DNA of 64,000 bases, taken from positions 62,001-126,000 of the forward strand of contig NZ_NTLB01000004.1 of the NCBI RefSeq assembly GCF_002514725.1, written 5' to 3'. The position numbers and the translations under genes were made by a program. Under the pieces are notes generated by a model. The model saw only the letters and a program-made list of their open reading frames with translations, made no database searches and was not told the DNA's origin. Positions 8,643-18,228 of the stretch are shown piece by piece. How positions within the stretch are numbered: position 1 is the first letter of the stretch; every line of letters begins with the position of its first letter. This stretch comes from Mangrovitalea sediminis (lineage in GTDB: Bacteria; Pseudomonadota; Gammaproteobacteria; Pseudomonadales; Oleiphilaceae).

Positions 8643-10019
8643 TCAGACCGCTTTGGCGCGGGTCAGCAGTTGATCCAGCAGGACCAGCGCCTGATCGATC
8701 TCTTCACGGCTGATATGCAGTGACGGCGCCAGGGTGATGACGTTCTTATAGTAGCCGCCAACGTCCAGCACCAGCCCCATCTTCTGCCCCTTCCAGTCCA
8801 ACTCACCGGCCAGGCCGATGTGAACCATACGGTCGAGCAGTTCCCGGTTCGGTGTGAAGCCGTCTTCCTGACAGATTTCAGCACGCAAGGCGAGCCCCAG
8901 GCCATCCACGTCTCCGATTTCCGGATGACGCTTCTGCAGGTCGCGCAAGCCTTCCAGGAAGTGCTCGCCCTTCGCCATGATCATCGACTCGTAGTCCTGT
9001 TCGGCCGTCATGCGCATCACTTCCAGTCCAACCGCCGTGCCCAGTGGGTTGGAAGCAAAGGTCGAATGGGTCGAACCGGGCGGGAACAGGGTCGGATTGA
9101 TCAACTCTTCGCGGGCCCAGAGACCGGCCAGGGGGTTCAAGCCATTGGTCAGCGCCTTGCCGAACACCAGGATGTCGGGCTGAACATCGAAGTGCTCGAT
9201 CGACCACAGCTTACCCGTGCGATAGAAACCCATCTGGATCTCGTCGACCACGAGCAGGATGCCGTATTGGTCCAGCACCTTTTTCAATCCGCTGAAGAAA
9301 TTGCGCGGCGGTATGACGTAGCCGCCTGTGCCCTGGATGGGCTCGACATAGAATGCCGCGTACTCGGCCTGCCCCGCCTTCGGGTCCCAGACACCGTTGT
9401 ATTCGGTCTCGAACAGGCGGGCGAACTCCTGCACGCAGTGCTCCCCATACTCCTCGACAGTCATCCCCTTGGGACGACGGAACGGATAAGGGAACGGCAG
9501 GAATTGGGCACGCTCGCCAAAGTGGCCATAGCGGCGGCGATAGCGATAGCTGGACGTGATTGACGAGGCGCCCAGAGTACGCCCGTGGTAGCCGCCCTCG
9601 AAGGCAAACATCAGGCTTTTCCCCTGAGAGGCGTTACGCACCAGCTTCAGGGAGTCTTCGATGGACTGGGAACCGCCAACATTGAAGTGCACACGACCGG
9701 CATGACCGAATTTCTTCTCGGCATCGACGGCGATGGCCTTGGCCAGTTCGATCTTGGTCGGGTGCAGATACTGGCTGGCGACCTGGGGCAGGACATCCAG
9801 CTGGCGCTTCATGACCTGGTTCAGGCGTTCGTTGCAGTACCCGAAATTAACCGCCGAATACCACATCTGCAGATCGAGGAAAGGCGTGTTATCGCTATCG
9901 TAGAGATAGCTGCCATCTCCGCGGGCAAAAATCTTGGGCGGGTCCACATAGTGGACCGTGTCGCCAAAGGAGCAGTAACGGGCTTCGTCGGCCAGCAATT
10001 GCGCGTCGTTATTTATCAT
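8643..10019 (-). CDS. Class III (PLP) aminotransferase
   Basis: A 458-aa fold-type I class III aminotransferase (acetylornithine/4-aminobutyrate aminotransferase superfamily). Visible: EGGYHGRT near residue 141, VVDEIQMGFYRTG (Asp259 binds the pyridine nitrogen), and FGKALTNGLNPLAG, whose Lys288 is the expected PLP lysine. The usual SGxEAVE motif reads NVGGSQSIEDSLKL, so it is a divergent subgroup and the amino donor and acceptor cannot be named. The start ATG at 10019 has AAGGTGA upstream. It follows the hydrolase gene after a 116-base gap in the same direction and may belong to the exporter-hydrolase operon. Confidence 0.88.
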   Translation of the reverse strand: MINNDAQLLADEARYCSFGDTVHYVDPPKIFARGDGSYLYDSDNTPFLDLQMWYSAVNFGYCNERLNQVMKRQLDVLPQVASQYLHPTKIELAKAIAVDAEKKFGHAGRVHFNVGGSQSIEDSLKLVRNASQGKSLMFAFEGGYHGRTLGASSITSSYRYRRRYGHFGERAQFLPFPYPFRRPKGMTVEEYGEHCVQEFARLFETEYNGVWDPKAGQAEYAAFYVEPIQGTGGYVIPPRNFFSGLKKVLDQYGILLVVDEIQMGFYRTGKLWSIEHFDVQPDILVFGKALTNGLNPLAGLWAREELINPTLFPPGSTHSTFASNPLGTAVGLEVMRMTAEQDYESMIMAKGEHFLEGLRDLQKRHPEIGDVDGLGLALRAEICQEDGFTPNRELLDRMVHIGLAGELDWKGQKMGLVLDVGGYYKNVITLAPSLHISREEIDQALVLLDQLLTRAKAV

Positions 10020-10135
10020 GCATGATCACCTTAAAAAGGCCCGATAACGCGCATCGCGCGCCAAACCGGGCGAGCCAGAACCTGCCTCGCATTGTGAGGC
10101 GTCAACCTTGAGTCAGAATTAATGTTGTGTGGATA

Positions 10136-11002
10136 CTATGTGGAGACGCCCGCCGAAACCGGACGCATGTCATCTCCGGCAGGCGCACCCCCTGCCAGGA
10201 TGTCCTGAAAGAACGCCACTGAACGCTCGATCACCTGCTGTCGTTCCTGATCGATCGTGATCAGGTGGTAGCTGTCATGTAACAGCGAGAAGGACACCGG
10301 CCCCCGGACCTTGTCGGCGACCAGCTGCGCATTGCTGACATCGGCGATATCGTCTTCTGCCGCATGCAGAATCAGGCAGGGGGACGTGACCCGGGGCAGA
10401 TCCTTACGCACCTCCCGCGCCAGCAACACCATTTCCGCCAGCGCCGGCCAGGGGTTGCTTGCCAGGCCCGCCTCCGTACTGTCGCCGCTCATCATGCTGG
10501 CCGCCACCCGGGCCCGCAGCCGTTCATTCTTCAGGCCATAGGGCGGCTGCTCGTCAAAACAGCGGTCCTGGAACAGCTTGAAGCGCTTGAACCAGGTCAG
10601 GAGGAAATTGAGACGCCTGGCATAGAGAGGGATGCTCCAGCCGTCATAACGGAAGGTGGGACCGTAGACGCCGACGCCGGCGATCCGATCGCCCTGCTCG
10701 GCCGCCAGTTTCAGCGCCAGCACCGCGCCCATGGAAAGCCCACCGACGAACAGGTGATCGACCCGCTCCCGCAACTTGTCGGCGGCGGCCTCGACACTGG
10801 CATACCAGTCCTGCCACGTCGTCGCCAACAGGTCTTCCTTGGACCCGCAGTGACCGGCCAACTGCACACCAGACACCGTGAATCCCGCGCCGTGCAGCCC
10901 CTTCGCCAGAGTCCGCATTTCGTTGGGTGTCCCGGTCAGGCCATGGATCAACAGAACGCCTGCAGGACCGCCCTCCAGCACATATTCGACATTCTGGATC
11001 AT
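10136..11002 (-). CDS. Alpha/beta hydrolase (carboxylesterase/lipase-like)
   Basis: A 288-aa cytoplasmic alpha/beta-fold hydrolase. The oxyanion HG motif (LLIHGLTGTPNEM, about residue 20) is followed by the nucleophile elbow GGLSMG (Ser90), an acid in LHAAEDDIAD and the catalytic His in HDSYHLIT near the C-terminus; together they form a complete triad. It resembles Est30-type carboxylesterases or monoacylglycerol lipases. The ATG overlaps the stop of the HAD phosphatase gene (ATGA), so it is translationally coupled. The substrate is unknown; the coupling suggests it acts on a precursor or product of the exported compound. Confidence 0.87.
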   Translation of the reverse strand: MIQNVEYVLEGGPAGVLLIHGLTGTPNEMRTLAKGLHGAGFTVSGVQLAGHCGSKEDLLATTWQDWYASVEAAADKLRERVDHLFVGGLSMGAVLALKLAAEQGDRIAGVGVYGPTFRYDGWSIPLYARRLNFLLTWFKRFKLFQDRCFDEQPPYGLKNERLRARVAASMMSGDSTEAGLASNPWPALAEMVLLAREVRKDLPRVTSPCLILHAAEDDIADVSNAQLVADKVRGPVSFSLLHDSYHLITIDQERQQVIERSVAFFQDILAGGAPAGDDMRPVSAGVST

Positions 11003-11763
11003 GCCACCCCCCAGGCTTCGACCGCCACTTCCTGCATCACATGGGGAAGCAGGTCAAGTGCGTCCTGGAACCCCTTGATCGGGTGAAACGCCAGATTGTG
11101 CTCACGACAGTGATCGATCAGACGGTCCTTCGCCAGGACCACATCGACCCTGGACGAAACGCAGAAGTCCGAGGTGCCATCCCCCACAAACAGGATCCGC
11201 TGGCGGTTTGCCTGCAGTGCAGCCGCCCGGCGACACTTACAGTTCCCGCTGGCCTGGCGGCAGTCGTCGTTGGCATAGGGAAACTCCAGATACCATGCCT
11301 GCTCGCCCCGCTGCAGCAAGCGATTGGCCCTGACCGGCAGATGGTCGAGATCAAACCGGGCCAGGATGCGGTGAATGGCATAATCAAGCCCATCGCTCAC
11401 CACCTGAACCTCGATCCCCTGCGCTTCCGCCAGGCGAACGAACCCGGCGAAATGGGGATCGATGTCGATCGTATCCAGTAACTGGTCGATTTCCGCCTTG
11501 GTGGCAGTCAGTCGGGCGATCTGCCCGCTCATGCAGGCTCGCGAACCGATATCGCCGCGCACCCAGGCCGCCTCCAGCGCCTCGCAGCCGTCCCCGCCGA
11601 AGCGCTCGATCAGGGCGTCAGAGACGTCGCACTGGCTAATGGTGCCATCGAAGTCACACAGGATGATCCAGGGGGAATCCGCTCCGACCGGCCGCAGGCG
11701 ATCCAGCACATCGGATGTGCCGGCACCGGCGATGGCGACTTGTACAACGTCTGTTTCACTCAT
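10999..11763 (-). CDS. MtnX-like HAD-IB family phosphatase
   Basis: A 254-aa HAD-superfamily phosphatase. Motif I is LCDFDGTIS (Asp37 nucleophile, Asp39); motif III/IV is FVGDGTSDF. A cysteine group DDCRQASGNCKC near residue 165 is typical of the MtnX-like subfamily and may bind metal. There is no methionine-salvage gene around it, so a true MtnX role is unlikely. It overlaps the adaptor gene by 8 bases and the hydrolase by 4, placing a phosphatase inside an export operon. Confidence 0.87.
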   Translation of the reverse strand: MSETDVVQVAIAGAGTSDVLDRLRPVGADSPWIILCDFDGTISQCDVSDALIERFGGDGCEALEAAWVRGDIGSRACMSGQIARLTATKAEIDQLLDTIDIDPHFAGFVRLAEAQGIEVQVVSDGLDYAIHRILARFDLDHLPVRANRLLQRGEQAWYLEFPYANDDCRQASGNCKCRRAAALQANRQRILFVGDGTSDFCVSSRVDVVLAKDRLIDHCREHNLAFHPIKGFQDALDLLPHVMQEVAVEAWGVA

Positions 11764-12649
11764 GGAATTTCACCATTACATGTTGTCCGATCAACAAATG
11801 GGGAGAAGCTTTCAAGCTTAAAATGCAGTCCACGACCCGCCGCTGCTGCGACTGGGGGTCGACACCCAGCCGTGCCACGCGTAATACCTGCCCGACCCGG
11901 ACCAATGTCGCAGGAATCGGATGCGCACCCGGTTGTGCATCCAGCGTCAGGGAAGCCGCCATACCGACATGCAACCGGTGGACATAGGCCTCGTTGACCT
12001 CGGCCCGCACGATCAGCGGGCGATGGGGAAGCAGTGTCAACACGGGCTTGTCGCCGCCCGGCTCCACACGGCTCCCGGTCTGCACATGGATATCGATAAC
12101 GGTGCCATCGACCGGCGCCCGCACCGTCAACCACTGGGCCTGCTGCCGCACCAACGTCAGATGTTGTTGCGCCAGCGCCACCGCCGCCCGGGCAACCGCC
12201 AGCTTCGCCTGGAGTCGCGCCACCGCATCCTGTGCGCTATCGGCTCTTTCCTGCTCGGCCGCACCGGCCCGGACCGCCGCCGCCCAGCGCTTACGGTCCC
12301 GCTGCAGGCTTGGCAACTGCACCGCAAGAACGTGCTCTTGTGCCTTAGCCTGCTGTAATCGCGCTCGGGCAATATCCACATCCAGTTGAGCCGCCCGGCC
12401 GTCCAGGCGTAACAACACCTCCCCACGATGCACCTTCTGCCCGGGAGACACCTCGAGATCACTGACCATACCGCAGGTCTTGGGGAACAGAGACAGCAAG
12501 CCCCCGCTGACCGTCACTTCACCGCGCCCCATAGCCGCATAATCCGGCGCAGCGGTGACATGCTCCGCGCGCGAATCCGAACACGCCGCCAGTGTCAGGC
12601 TCAGGACCGCCATCCAGAAAATCCGTCCAACGTCGTTCAGCGCCCTCAT
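11756..12649 (-). CDS. HlyD/RND-type periplasmic adaptor lipoprotein
   Basis: A 297-aa membrane-fusion protein. The N-terminal signal ends in a lipobox LTLAAC, so it is probably an inner-membrane-anchored lipoprotein facing the periplasm. A biotinyl-lipoyl-like part (VSDLEVSPGQKVHRGEVLLRL) flanks a long Ala/Gln/Arg-rich coiled coil (about residues 90-175), then APVDGTVIDIHVQTGSRVE and a beta-barrel. It would link the permease to the NodT-type channel encoded upstream. Its ATG overlaps the ATPase stop (ATGA). Confidence 0.9.
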   Translation of the reverse strand: MRALNDVGRIFWMAVLSLTLAACSDSRAEHVTAAPDYAAMGRGEVTVSGGLLSLFPKTCGMVSDLEVSPGQKVHRGEVLLRLDGRAAQLDVDIARARLQQAKAQEHVLAVQLPSLQRDRKRWAAAVRAGAAEQERADSAQDAVARLQAKLAVARAAVALAQQHLTLVRQQAQWLTVRAPVDGTVIDIHVQTGSRVEPGGDKPVLTLLPHRPLIVRAEVNEAYVHRLHVGMAASLTLDAQPGAHPIPATLVRVGQVLRVARLGVDPQSQQRRVVDCILSLKASPHLLIGQHVMVKFHE

Positions 12650-13422
12650 CGTCTGTCCCCCTGAAAGGGCAGCGCCCCAGTATGATCGTCGCTGTGCATG
12701 CCCGGCCGGCTGCCGGTATCTCCCGGGCGCCAGTCCCGGTTAATCACGCCATCCTCCATCGCCAGCACACGGTCGGCCCGCTGGATCAGGCGCGGATCGT
12801 GACTGACGCAGAGCACCGTCGTACCGTGATCGACCGCGATACGGCGCAACAGGTCGATCACCGTCTGACCGCTGACCGCATCCAGTGCACTGGTCGGTTC
12901 ATCGGCAAACAACAACTGGGGACGCTTGGCCAGCGCGCGGGCAATGGCGACCCGCTGCTTTTCGCCCCCCGAGAGCTGTGCCGGCCGCATACTGCCCCGG
13001 TGGCCGATGCCGACCTCGTCGAGCGCCTGCCGGGCCCGTTGGCGGATATCGGCACGGGACAACCCCATGTAGCCCAATGGCAGTTCGACCTGCTCAAGCG
13101 CCGTGAGTGCCGAAAAAAGGTTGAATCCCTGAAACACGAAGCCGGTATGCTTCAGGCGAAAACGTTCCAGCGTACGGGAGTTCTCGCCAGAGAGTTCCTG
13201 CCCCAGAGCCCGGACCCGGCCTTCATCTGCCGCCTGCAATCCGGAGAGGATCGACAGCAGTGTGCTTTTGCCGCAGCCAGAGGGACCGGCCACCAGGGTC
13301 AGTTCCGCCGGTCGGACACTGACGGAAAAACGCCGCAGGACCTGAATGCTGACCGCACCCGACTCGAACGACTTGCTGATGCTGTCCGCCTCCAGGCTGA
13401 ATACCGGTGCTGTCGTCGACAA
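12646..13422 (-). CDS. ABC transporter ATP-binding protein (LolD/MacB-like)
   Basis: A 258-aa ATPase of the MacB/LolD/DevA class. Walker A is GPSGCGKST (residues 46-54); the Q-loop region is [16 protein letters not shown]; the signature is [15 protein letters not shown]; Walker B is LLFADEP; the switch His is in CVSHDPRLI. The start is TTG at 13422 with GAGGCGAGAGG directly upstream; no in-frame ATG gives a full N-terminus. It follows its permease by 75 bases and overlaps the adaptor gene. Confidence 0.92.
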   Translation of the reverse strand: MSTTAPVFSLEADSISKSFESGAVSIQVLRRFSVSVRPAELTLVAGPSGCGKSTLLSILSGLQAADEGRVRALGQELSGENSRTLERFRLKHTGFVFQGFNLFSALTALEQVELPLGYMGLSRADIRQRARQALDEVGIGHRGSMRPAQLSGGEKQRVAIARALAKRPQLLFADEPTSALDAVSGQTVIDLLRRIAVDHGTTVLCVSHDPRLIQRADRVLAMEDGVINRDWRPGDTGSRPGMHSDDHTGALPFQGDRR

Positions 13423-13497
13423 CCTCTCGCCTCCTCTAAAACTGTGCCATCGCCCGTCTTGGGCTTCGCACCATCGCCGCGGTCATGTCATCGCACA

Positions 13498-14619
13498 TCA
13501 GCGCAACAACAGCGCCGGATCTGCCCGCAACAGGGCCCGCATGGCAGCAATACCCGAAATAACCGCCAGCAGCATGACCGACAGCGCACAAACGACCGCC
13601 ACCGCTGGACTCATAGCCACAGGAACATCGTTGTGGTGCGCAAGCCAGAGCAATCCTGCACTCAGGCCGCCACCCAGCAGCAGCCCCAATCCGCCGACCC
13701 AGGCCGCCAGCTCCAGGACCACCCAACGCAGCGCGCGAACCCCGACACCCAACGCATTCAAGGTCGCAAACTCCCGTGCCGATCCCGCCACCACAGCCAT
13801 CAGTGCCTGGCTGGCGATCACGACGCCGGACAGCAACACGATCGCGGCCAGGAACAACACCGCCACACCAGCGCCGGTATCGAGCAGCCAATAGAGCTGC
13901 GAGCGGCGGGCGAAGGCCGATGAGGTCCAGACCGAATAGGGCCCGAAATCCGAGTGATGATTCAGCCGTTGCGCCACCTGCGCGGCTTTTCCCGAATCCC
14001 GTATACGCGCCACCCAATAGGTGGTATACCCTGCCGTGTGATCCAGGCCAGTGGCGGTATTCCAGGACGTAATCATGTTGACGCCCCCCAAGGCACGCAG
14101 TCCGGCAATTGCCGCGACGATATGCACCGGGTAGCCGTCAATCCTGCCGTAGGAGCCCACCTGGGCGCCCAACTGATCCAGGTCCGAACGGTCGACGATC
14201 ACCGCCCCCGGCTCCATCAGGCGCTGCCGCAGTGCGGGTGTCAGCAGCTTATGAAACACCAGGCCGTGGCCCTGCAAATCCACGCCCGAGACATAGACCT
14301 CCACATCGCCGCCGTGCTTTGCCCGCCAGTAGCCGTCGACAAACAGCAAGGGGTCCACGGCATCCACTTCCGGGTCCATGGCCATCAACGTCGCCACATC
14401 ACCGCCGATGGGATGTCCCAGGCTGACACTTTGTGTCCCCGGGTAACCGGCCCAGAGGTTGCCGGCCGAAGCCGTCACATAGACCGCCGCGCTGCCGAAA
14501 ATTCCCTGCACCAGCGCCGCCTGGACCAGCAGCAACATGGCCGCAAAACAAACGGTCAGGATCGCCGGCAGAAAGCGGCGCCACTCCCGCAGCAACATCT
14601 TCCGGGCCAAGGCCACCAT
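13498..14619 (-). CDS. ABC transporter permease (DevC/FtsX-like)
   Basis: A 373-aa inner-membrane permease with the four-helix FtsX/MacB layout: one N-terminal membrane segment (about residues 17-40), a large periplasmic domain (about 45-245), then three C-terminal segments (about 250-280, 300-325, 335-360). The architecture and the adjacent adaptor and OM factor match DevBCA-TolC exporters of lipids or small molecules. It begins inside the stop of the OM channel gene (TGATG). Confidence 0.88.
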   Translation of the reverse strand: MVALARKMLLREWRRFLPAILTVCFAAMLLLVQAALVQGIFGSAAVYVTASAGNLWAGYPGTQSVSLGHPIGGDVATLMAMDPEVDAVDPLLFVDGYWRAKHGGDVEVYVSGVDLQGHGLVFHKLLTPALRQRLMEPGAVIVDRSDLDQLGAQVGSYGRIDGYPVHIVAAIAGLRALGGVNMITSWNTATGLDHTAGYTTYWVARIRDSGKAAQVAQRLNHHSDFGPYSVWTSSAFARRSQLYWLLDTGAGVAVLFLAAIVLLSGVVIASQALMAVVAGSAREFATLNALGVGVRALRWVVLELAAWVGGLGLLLGGGLSAGLLWLAHHNDVPVAMSPAVAVVCALSVMLLAVISGIAAMRALLRADPALLLR

Positions 14620-16025
14620 CAGGCGCCTCCTGCCTTTGGTGGCAATGGCGGGCCACCGAAAGCCTGATAGAGCGTGACGAAGGCCAGCGCCTGATGATCA
14701 CGCGCGCTATCCAGCTGGCCTTCGGCCTCCAGCTTCAAACGTTCGACCCGAAGCATTTCCAAGGGGCTGGCCAGTCCCTGCGTCACCAGGCCCTGTTCAG
14801 CATTCGCTGCCTCCGTCTGCGCCTGCAGCGCCTGCTCTCGCAACGAAACCTGACGCGATGCGGTGGTCAGGCCGGCAAAGGCGTTCTCTACATCGGCGAC
14901 CGCCTTCAACACCGTGTCCCGGTAGGCAAAGGCAGCCGCCCTCAACAACGCCCCGCGGGCATTTTCCTCAGCCTTGCGGCGCCCCCAATCGAACAGGGGA
15001 ATATTGATGATCGGCCCCAGCAGCGGGGTTGCCCGGAAATTCGGCAAGCCGCTGTGGTAACGGGACAGGTTCGTCGACCATAAAATGCCGCCTTCCAGGC
15101 TGACCTGCGGGTACCGATCCGCACGTGCAATGCCCAAGTCACCGGCGGCCTGCAGCACCTGTGCCTGGGCCTGTTGAATATCCGGCCGCGTCCGCAAAAG
15201 GTCCGCCGGCAATAACGCCGGACTCGGCGGCGTGATGGCGGGTAGAGGCTCCGGCCGGAACCAATCGGCATCGGGTTCCGCTTGCCCCAGCAGCACCGCC
15301 AGTCGCTGGGCATGCCGCTGCACCTGGGATTGCACCATTAGCGCCTGGGTCTCGACATCCGCCATGTCGGCGCGCAACGACGCCAGATCGGCATGGGCCG
15401 TCAAGCCTAGCCTTATGCGCGTCTGCAACAGGTGCTCGCGTTCTCGGTCCAATTGAATCAGTCGCTGGAGATGCTGGGCCTGGCGCTGCGCCGCCCCCAA
15501 CTGCAGATACTGCGCCGCCACTTCCGCGACCAGGGCAACACGGACACTAAGCCGATTGGCCTCGGCTTCGTCCACAGCGCCCCGCGCCTGCTCAAGTACG
15601 GCCTGGCCCCGCCCGAATAACCCCAGTTCCCAGGAGGCATCCAGACCGAACTGAAAATAGGCATCGGTGGTATTCGGCGGCTGGGCGTTCTGGGTGCCCG
15701 CCTGCACCGTTGGATAAAACCGGTGCTGCCGGTCATCCAACCTGTAAGTCGCAGATTTGAGTCGGGCCCGCGCCTGCGCAAGAGACAGGTTATGCGCCAA
15801 CGCACGCGCCACGAGACGGTTGAGGCGAGCATCGCCAAAAGCCGTCCACCAGGAGTGCAGATCCGGTTGGCGAGCCTGGGAGGCGGCCGCAGGCCCCTCG
15901 CGCCAATGCGTCGGCAGCGCCACTTGGGTCGAGGGTGTCGGCAAAGGCGCGCAAGCGGCCAGCAGAAGGCAGGCGCCCACAACCTGAAAAAGCCCCTGGC
16001 ATTTCGACTTACACCCTAATCCCAT
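14619..16025 (-). CDS. Outer-membrane efflux lipoprotein, NodT/OprM family
   Basis: A 468-aa TolC-like channel. A signal peptide with lipobox LLLAACAPL marks it as an outer-membrane lipoprotein. The double TolC repeat is visible (WWTAFGDARLNRLVARALAHN, DLLRTRPDIQQAQAQVLQA). The features LGLTAHADLASLRADMADV, LEGGILWSTNLS and IINIPLFDWGRRKAEENAR are typical of NodT/OprM. It heads the operon, so the whole exporter is transcribed from a promoter in 16026-16285, divergent from the two-component system. Confidence 0.92.
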   Translation of the reverse strand: MGLGCKSKCQGLFQVVGACLLLAACAPLPTPSTQVALPTHWREGPAAASQARQPDLHSWWTAFGDARLNRLVARALAHNLSLAQARARLKSATYRLDDRQHRFYPTVQAGTQNAQPPNTTDAYFQFGLDASWELGLFGRGQAVLEQARGAVDEAEANRLSVRVALVAEVAAQYLQLGAAQRQAQHLQRLIQLDREREHLLQTRIRLGLTAHADLASLRADMADVETQALMVQSQVQRHAQRLAVLLGQAEPDADWFRPEPLPAITPPSPALLPADLLRTRPDIQQAQAQVLQAAGDLGIARADRYPQVSLEGGILWSTNLSRYHSGLPNFRATPLLGPIINIPLFDWGRRKAEENARGALLRAAAFAYRDTVLKAVADVENAFAGLTTASRQVSLREQALQAQTEAANAEQGLVTQGLASPLEMLRVERLKLEAEGQLDSARDHQALAFVTLYQAFGGPPLPPKAGGA

Positions 16026-16285
16026 GCACCCGCAATCCTAAGCAATCCTTAACATCCCTGATCCACAGTGCTCCCAGCGAAACGCCCATTGTGCAAAACG
16101 AAACTTGTCTCAACGTTAAGGCTTTGTGCAGATCTGATGGAGATCATTACCGGTGTTAATGCCCCGATCCGAAGACTGTCATCGATGAAACGGCATGATG
16201 TTGGGATTTTTTGGCAAAACGGCTGTCTAAAGCTCGAGGAAATCGGCTTCAATACTTTGGACCGGCTTAACGCCTTTATGCTTAG

Positions 16286-17053
16286 ATGTCTTTTGAAACG
16301 GACTTGACGCTACCCTCTATGACCGCACCCGCAATGACCACCAGGCTTCCATCGACGGCGCCCCTGATTCTCATCATCGAGGACGAAGTCGACATCGCCG
16401 AGATTCTCGATGCCTATTTCCAGCGCGAGGGTTTCCGCACCCTGCACTGCGACAACGGCCAATGGGGGCTGCAGATGCTGCGACAGCGTCGCCCCGACCT
16501 TGTCATGCTGGACATACGAATGCCGGGCCAGAACGGCATCGACGTCCTGCAGGCGATCCGGGCCGAAGGACGGACACCGGTCATCATGCTGACGGCGCTG
16601 ACCGATGACGTGAACAAACTGCTCAGCCTGCGCCTGGGCGCCGACGACTATATTTCGAAGCCATTCAATCCGGCTGAAGTCGTCGCCCGGGTGCACGCTG
16701 TCCTGCGCCGCAGCCTGGCCCCCTCGGAAGCCCCTGAGGAGCGCCTGCATCTGGGTAAGCTGGTGGTCGATCAGGGGAGTCACTCGGCCTTCGTGATGGA
16801 CGATGACGGCACCGCGACCCAACTCCCCCTGACCCTGACCGAATTCCGCCTGTTGGCATTCCTGATGCGCAAGCCCCGCCGCTGCATGACACGACTGGAG
16901 CTGATAGAAGGCTGCCTACCCGAAAGCGATGCCCTGGACCGTGTCATCGACTCCCATCTCAGCAAACTGCGACGCAAGCTGAGCGACGCCGGTTGCGGCC
17001 AATTGATCGAAACCGTTCGCGGTGTTGGGTATCGCCTGTGGCCAGACCGTTAA
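16286..17053 (+). CDS. OmpR-family response regulator
   Basis: A 255-aa DNA-binding response regulator. The receiver has acidic residues IIEDEVDIAE, phospho-acceptor Asp in VMLDIRMPG (Asp76 if the first ATG is used), Thr in MLTAL and Lys in YISKPF; the C-terminus is a winged helix (LTLTEFRLLAFLMRKP, HLSKLRRKL, ETVRGVGYRLW). An ATG at 16319 is an equally good start, as neither has a clear ribosome site. It is divergent from the exporter operon, with 260 bases between them, so it may control it; that link is inference. Confidence 0.92.
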   Translation: MSFETDLTLPSMTAPAMTTRLPSTAPLILIIEDEVDIAEILDAYFQREGFRTLHCDNGQWGLQMLRQRRPDLVMLDIRMPGQNGIDVLQAIRAEGRTPVIMLTALTDDVNKLLSLRLGADDYISKPFNPAEVVARVHAVLRRSLAPSEAPEERLHLGKLVVDQGSHSAFVMDDDGTATQLPLTLTEFRLLAFLMRKPRRCMTRLELIEGCLPESDALDRVIDSHLSKLRRKLSDAGCGQLIETVRGVGYRLWPDR

Positions 17054-18210
17054 ATCGTCTCGGGATTCGATTCGGCGTTTACATGGCGCTGACGGTTCTG
17101 CTGTCGATCGGTGTGGTGACTGGCGGCCTGGAGTGGCAGAAACACAAGGAGCAACAGGCCTTCCATCAAAGCCTGCCAACCGCCGTTAAACAGGAACTCC
17201 AACAGCTGCGCGACAGCGGCAGGGATCACAGCCAGCGCCTCGACGAAATCTACGACCAGTACTGGCCAGCCCAGGGACCTGGGCTTTCCGTCGAGGTGAT
17301 CAGCGGGCTGGCCCTCAGCCTGCTGCTGGGACTCGCGGCTGCCGTGCTGTCCGCGCGGATATTCATCCGGCCGATCACTTCCGTCGCCGAAGCCGCCCTG
17401 CGCATTTCCCAGGGCGACCTGACGGCCCGCACCCGAGGATTCGCCATTCGCGGCGAATTGGCGGAACTGAGCCGCAACTTCAATCAAATGGCCGACACGC
17501 TGGAAACCCTGGAGCGGGAGCGCAAGGACACCGTAGCGGCCATCTCCCATGAATTACGGACCCCGCTGACCATTCTCCAGGGCCGGCTTCACGGTATCTG
17601 TGACGGCGTTATCCCGGCCAGCGACCAGGAACATCGCAAGCTGCTGGATCAGGTGCAGCACCTGGTACGCCTGGTCGATGACCTGAATACCCTGGCGCTG
17701 GTCGATGCCAACCGCCTGTCGCTGCAATGCACCGATCTCGACCTGGGCGAACTGGTGAATGAACTGCACGCCGTCTACGCCGACCGGGCCCGAGACCACG
17801 GCGTACAGCTGGAGGTCGTGGTGAGATCGCTGTGGGTCCATGCGGACCACAACCGTCTGCGCCAGGTCCTGGATAATCTGGTGGAAAACGGCCTGCGTTA
17901 CGCCGCTTCCGGCAAGTGGCTGCAAATACACGTCAGCACGCACCGGGATCAGGCGGTGATCAGCATCAGCGACCGCGGACCGGGTTTACCCCAGGGCATC
18001 ATCGATCGCGTATTCGATCCCTTCTTCCGGGCCGACAATTCCCGCTCCCGAGCTTCCGGCGGAAGCGGGCTTGGCCTGGCAGTGGCGCGCAGCCTGATTC
18101 AGCAGCAGGGCGGCAGCATCATGGCCTTCAACCGGGAGGACGGTGGTGTGGTTTTCCGTATCGAAATGCCGCTGGCGATGCCGGCCATCCGAAAGGGTGC
18201 AGCTGCCTGA
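17038..18210 (+). CDS. Sensor histidine kinase
   Basis: A 390-aa membrane kinase partner of the preceding regulator. Membrane segments lie near residues 9-27 and 95-120, with a short periplasmic sensor loop (about 65 aa) rich in Gln, Arg and Asp. Then come HAMP (FIRPITSVAEAALRIS), DHp with the phospho-His in AAISHELRTPL, and the catalytic domain: N box QVLDNLVENGLRYA, G1 SDRGPGLP, F box FDPFFRADNS, G2 GGSGLGLAVARSL. The GTG at 17038 (VARPLNRLGIRFG) is chosen; it overlaps the regulator by 16 bases. Confidence 0.92.
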   Translation: MARPLNRLGIRFGVYMALTVLLSIGVVTGGLEWQKHKEQQAFHQSLPTAVKQELQQLRDSGRDHSQRLDEIYDQYWPAQGPGLSVEVISGLALSLLLGLAAAVLSARIFIRPITSVAEAALRISQGDLTARTRGFAIRGELAELSRNFNQMADTLETLERERKDTVAAISHELRTPLTILQGRLHGICDGVIPASDQEHRKLLDQVQHLVRLVDDLNTLALVDANRLSLQCTDLDLGELVNELHAVYADRARDHGVQLEVVVRSLWVHADHNRLRQVLDNLVENGLRYAASGKWLQIHVSTHRDQAVISISDRGPGLPQGIIDRVFDPFFRADNSRSRASGGSGLGLAVARSLIQQQGGSIMAFNREDGGVVFRIEMPLAMPAIRKGAAA

Positions 18211-18228
18211 GAGGCCGGCTCGCGGTTT

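Noticed and set aside
10999-11763. True methionine-salvage MtnX
   Set aside because: Only the HAD-IB fold and Cys cluster fit; no other mtn gene is present and the gene is coupled to an exporter.
12592-13923. 443-codon plus-strand ORF with Gln/His/Arg-rich composition
   Set aside because: Antisense to the adaptor, ATPase and permease genes; the composition is what reverse-complemented GC-rich coding DNA gives.
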